Part shown: piece by piece, positions 45,347 to 46,674 of the stretch | Position numbering within the stretch: the stretch's first letter is position 1 | Layout of the letters: every line of letters starts with the position of its first letter | NCBI GenBank assembly: GCA_017859785.1 | Contig: JAFMMJ010000008.1 | Coordinates: 1-46,674, forward strand | DNA: 46,674 bases | Origin: Ilumatobacteraceae bacterium | GTDB lineage: Bacteria > Actinomycetota > Acidimicrobiia > Acidimicrobiales > Ilumatobacteraceae | Direction: 5' to 3' | The notes under the pieces: generated by a model | The model's database searches: none | What the model was told of the DNA's origin: nothing | Seen by the model: the letters and a program-made list of their open reading frames with translations, nothing else | Position numbers and translations under genes: made by a program

Positions 45347-46674
45347 ATGACCACGCTCGAAGATCTCGGAATCGATGACTCGGCTCTCGCCGATGAGTTG
45401 ATCGCCGCCGCCTACGACAACGACCGCCGGCACGTGTTCCACTCGTGGTCGGCGCAGGGCGCGCTGAAGCCGGTGGTGATCGCGGGTGCGAGTGGCTCTC
45501 GTATCTGGGACGACAAGGGAACGGTGTGGCTCGACTTCGCGAGCCAGCTGGTGAACGTGAACATCGGCCATCAGCACCCGCGCATGGTCGAGGCGATCGC
45601 CCGCCAGGCCGGCCGCCTGTGCACGATCGCGCCGAGTTTCGCGAACGACGTGCGTAGTGAAGCGGCGCGCCTCATCGCCGAGCGGGCACCCGGTCACCTC
45701 AACCGGGTGTTCTTCACCAACGGCGGCGCCGAGGCGGTCGAGAACGCGATCCGGATGGCCAAGGCGCACACCGGCCGCCTCAAAGTGCTATCGGCCTACC
45801 GCAGTTATCACGGCAGCACGGTCGGAGCGATCTCGCTCACCGGTGAGCCGCGCCGCCTCGACAACGAGCCGGGGCTGCCCGGGGTGGTCAAGTTCTTCGG
45901 CCCGTACCCGTATCGCTCACCGTTCCACTCGGCTGACGCGAGCCAGGAGTGCGAGCGGGCGCTCGCGCATCTCCGCGATGTGATCATCGGTGAGGGCGCC
46001 GACCGGGTCGCGGCGATCGTGCTCGAGTCGGTGGTCGGCACCAACGGCATCCTCGTTCCGCCCGACGGCTACCTGGCCGGGGTGAGAGCACTGTGCGACG
46101 AATTCGGGATCATGATGATCTGCGACGAGGTGATGGCCGGTTTCGGTCGGTGCGGCCAATGGTTCGCGGTGAACAACTGGGATGTCGTTCCCGATCTCAT
46201 CACCTTCGCCAAAGGAGTGAACTCGGGTTACGTGCCGCTCGGCGGGGTGTGCATCTCCGATGCGATTGCCGAGACCTTCGACACCCGTGTGTTCCAGGGC
46301 GGCCTCACCTATTCAGGCCATCCGCTCGCGTGCGCGGCCGCGGTGGAGAGCATCCACATCATCGAAGATGAGGGCGTGCTTGAGCATGCCCGTCGACTCG
46401 GCTCGGAAGTGATCGGCCCGGCGCTCGCCGCTATGGCCGAGCAGCGCGGCGCGGTCGGCGAAGTACGCGGGCTCGGAGCGTTCTGGGCGATCGAGCTGGT
46501 GGCCGACCGGGAGTCGAAGGCGCCGCGTGCCGCCGAGGACATGCAGCGCGTCGCGGCGCACTGCAAGGCGAGTGGTGTGTGGCCATTCGTCGCCGGCAAC
46601 CGCATCCATGTCGTGCCACCGTGCAACACCGATCTCGACGATGCCCGCACGGGTCTCGCGGTGATCGACGAGGC
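45347..46674 (+). CDS. Class III PLP aminotransferase, probable beta-alanine transaminase (partial)
   Basis: 442 residues visible; the frame is open at the right edge and only a short C-terminal piece can be missing. Marks of class III omega-aminotransferases: FTNGGAEAVENAIRMAK, YRSYHGST, the ESVVGTNG segment, ICDEVMAGFGRCGQWFA (Asp for the pyridine nitrogen) and K289 in ITFAKGVNSGYVPLGGV. With dihydropyrimidinase and mmsA nearby it should move the amino group of beta-alanine (or 3-aminoisobutyrate) to pyruvate or 2-oxoglutarate. Exact donor and acceptor are inferred. Confidence 0.88.
   Translation, partial: MTTLEDLGIDDSALADELIAAAYDNDRRHVFHSWSAQGALKPVVIAGASGSRIWDDKGTVWLDFASQLVNVNIGHQHPRMVEAIARQAGRLCTIAPSFANDVRSEAARLIAERAPGHLNRVFFTNGGAEAVENAIRMAKAHTGRLKVLSAYRSYHGSTVGAISLTGEPRRLDNEPGLPGVVKFFGPYPYRSPFHSADASQECERALAHLRDVIIGEGADRVAAIVLESVVGTNGILVPPDGYLAGVRALCDEFGIMMICDEVMAGFGRCGQWFAVNNWDVVPDLITFAKGVNSGYVPLGGVCISDAIAETFDTRVFQGGLTYSGHPLACAAAVESIHIIEDEGVLEHARRLGSEVIGPALAAMAEQRGAVGEVRGLGAFWAIELVADRESKAPRAAEDMQRVAAHCKASGVWPFVAGNRIHVVPPCNTDLDDARTGLAVIDE

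Overview
The window is high-GC DNA with almost no spare sequence (no gene-free stretch over 160 bases) and looks chromosomal, from an actinobacterium. The evidence is a fused E2-E1 2-oxoglutarate decarboxylase (Kgd type), NucS/EndoMS, a CysQ of mycobacterial type, an NYN ribonuclease with a Lys/Ala tail, an F420-type luciferase-like oxidoreductase and many apparently leaderless genes. A marine or freshwater Acidimicrobiia (Ilumatobacter-like) member is my best guess; that placement is inference. I see no rRNA, tRNA, CRISPR array, transposase or prophage.

Layout. 1-20.6 kb is core and housekeeping-like: a partial NYN/S1 ribonuclease, a HAD hydrolase, kgd, two 2-oxoglutarate-dependent oxygenases around an EamA exporter, ettA-cysQ, a UbiB-like kinase, nucS, manA, an SCO6745-family protein, an NfeD/SPFH/SDR operon, an MFS/methyltransferase pair, a thioesterase, and two small proteins (PH-like, SHOCT). 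20.7-24.9 kb is one 1409-residue secreted protein: a DUF6777-like head, Cys-Pro-Pro modules, disulfide-bracketed beta modules and Thr linkers. 25.0-35.2 kb holds a YczE-type membrane protein and then a TetR-led operon of eight genes. These encode TetR, arylsulfatase, metallo-beta-lactamase-fold hydrolase, haloalkane dehalogenase, SCO6745-family protein, SRPBCC protein, a sulfatase fused to DJ-1/PfpI, and a double DUF1330-like protein. Every junction overlaps by 1 or 4 bases. A near-perfect 31-bp inverted repeat covers its promoter and a strong hairpin ends it.

35.2-46.7 kb is a pyrimidine/beta-alanine catabolism locus. Eight minus-strand genes (beta-ureidopropionase, dihydropyrimidinase, CoA-acylating semialdehyde dehydrogenase, LLM oxidoreductase, permease, ATPase, permease, NMT1-type lipoprotein) diverge from a MocR regulator and a class III aminotransferase that runs off the right edge. 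Together they would import a pyrimidine-like compound, open the dihydropyrimidine ring, release beta-alanine, transaminate it to malonic semialdehyde and oxidise that to acetyl-CoA. No dihydropyrimidine dehydrogenase is visible.

A theme of the whole window is promoter architecture. About 17 starts are preceded, 6-9 bases upstream, by an xAnnnT hexamer (mostly TAnnnT) and no Shine-Dalgarno sequence, which is the layout of leaderless mRNAs. I used this to reset several starts. The strongest candidates for something undescribed are the TetR/sulfatase/dehalogenase operon with its sulfatase-DJ-1 fusion, and the giant modular surface protein.
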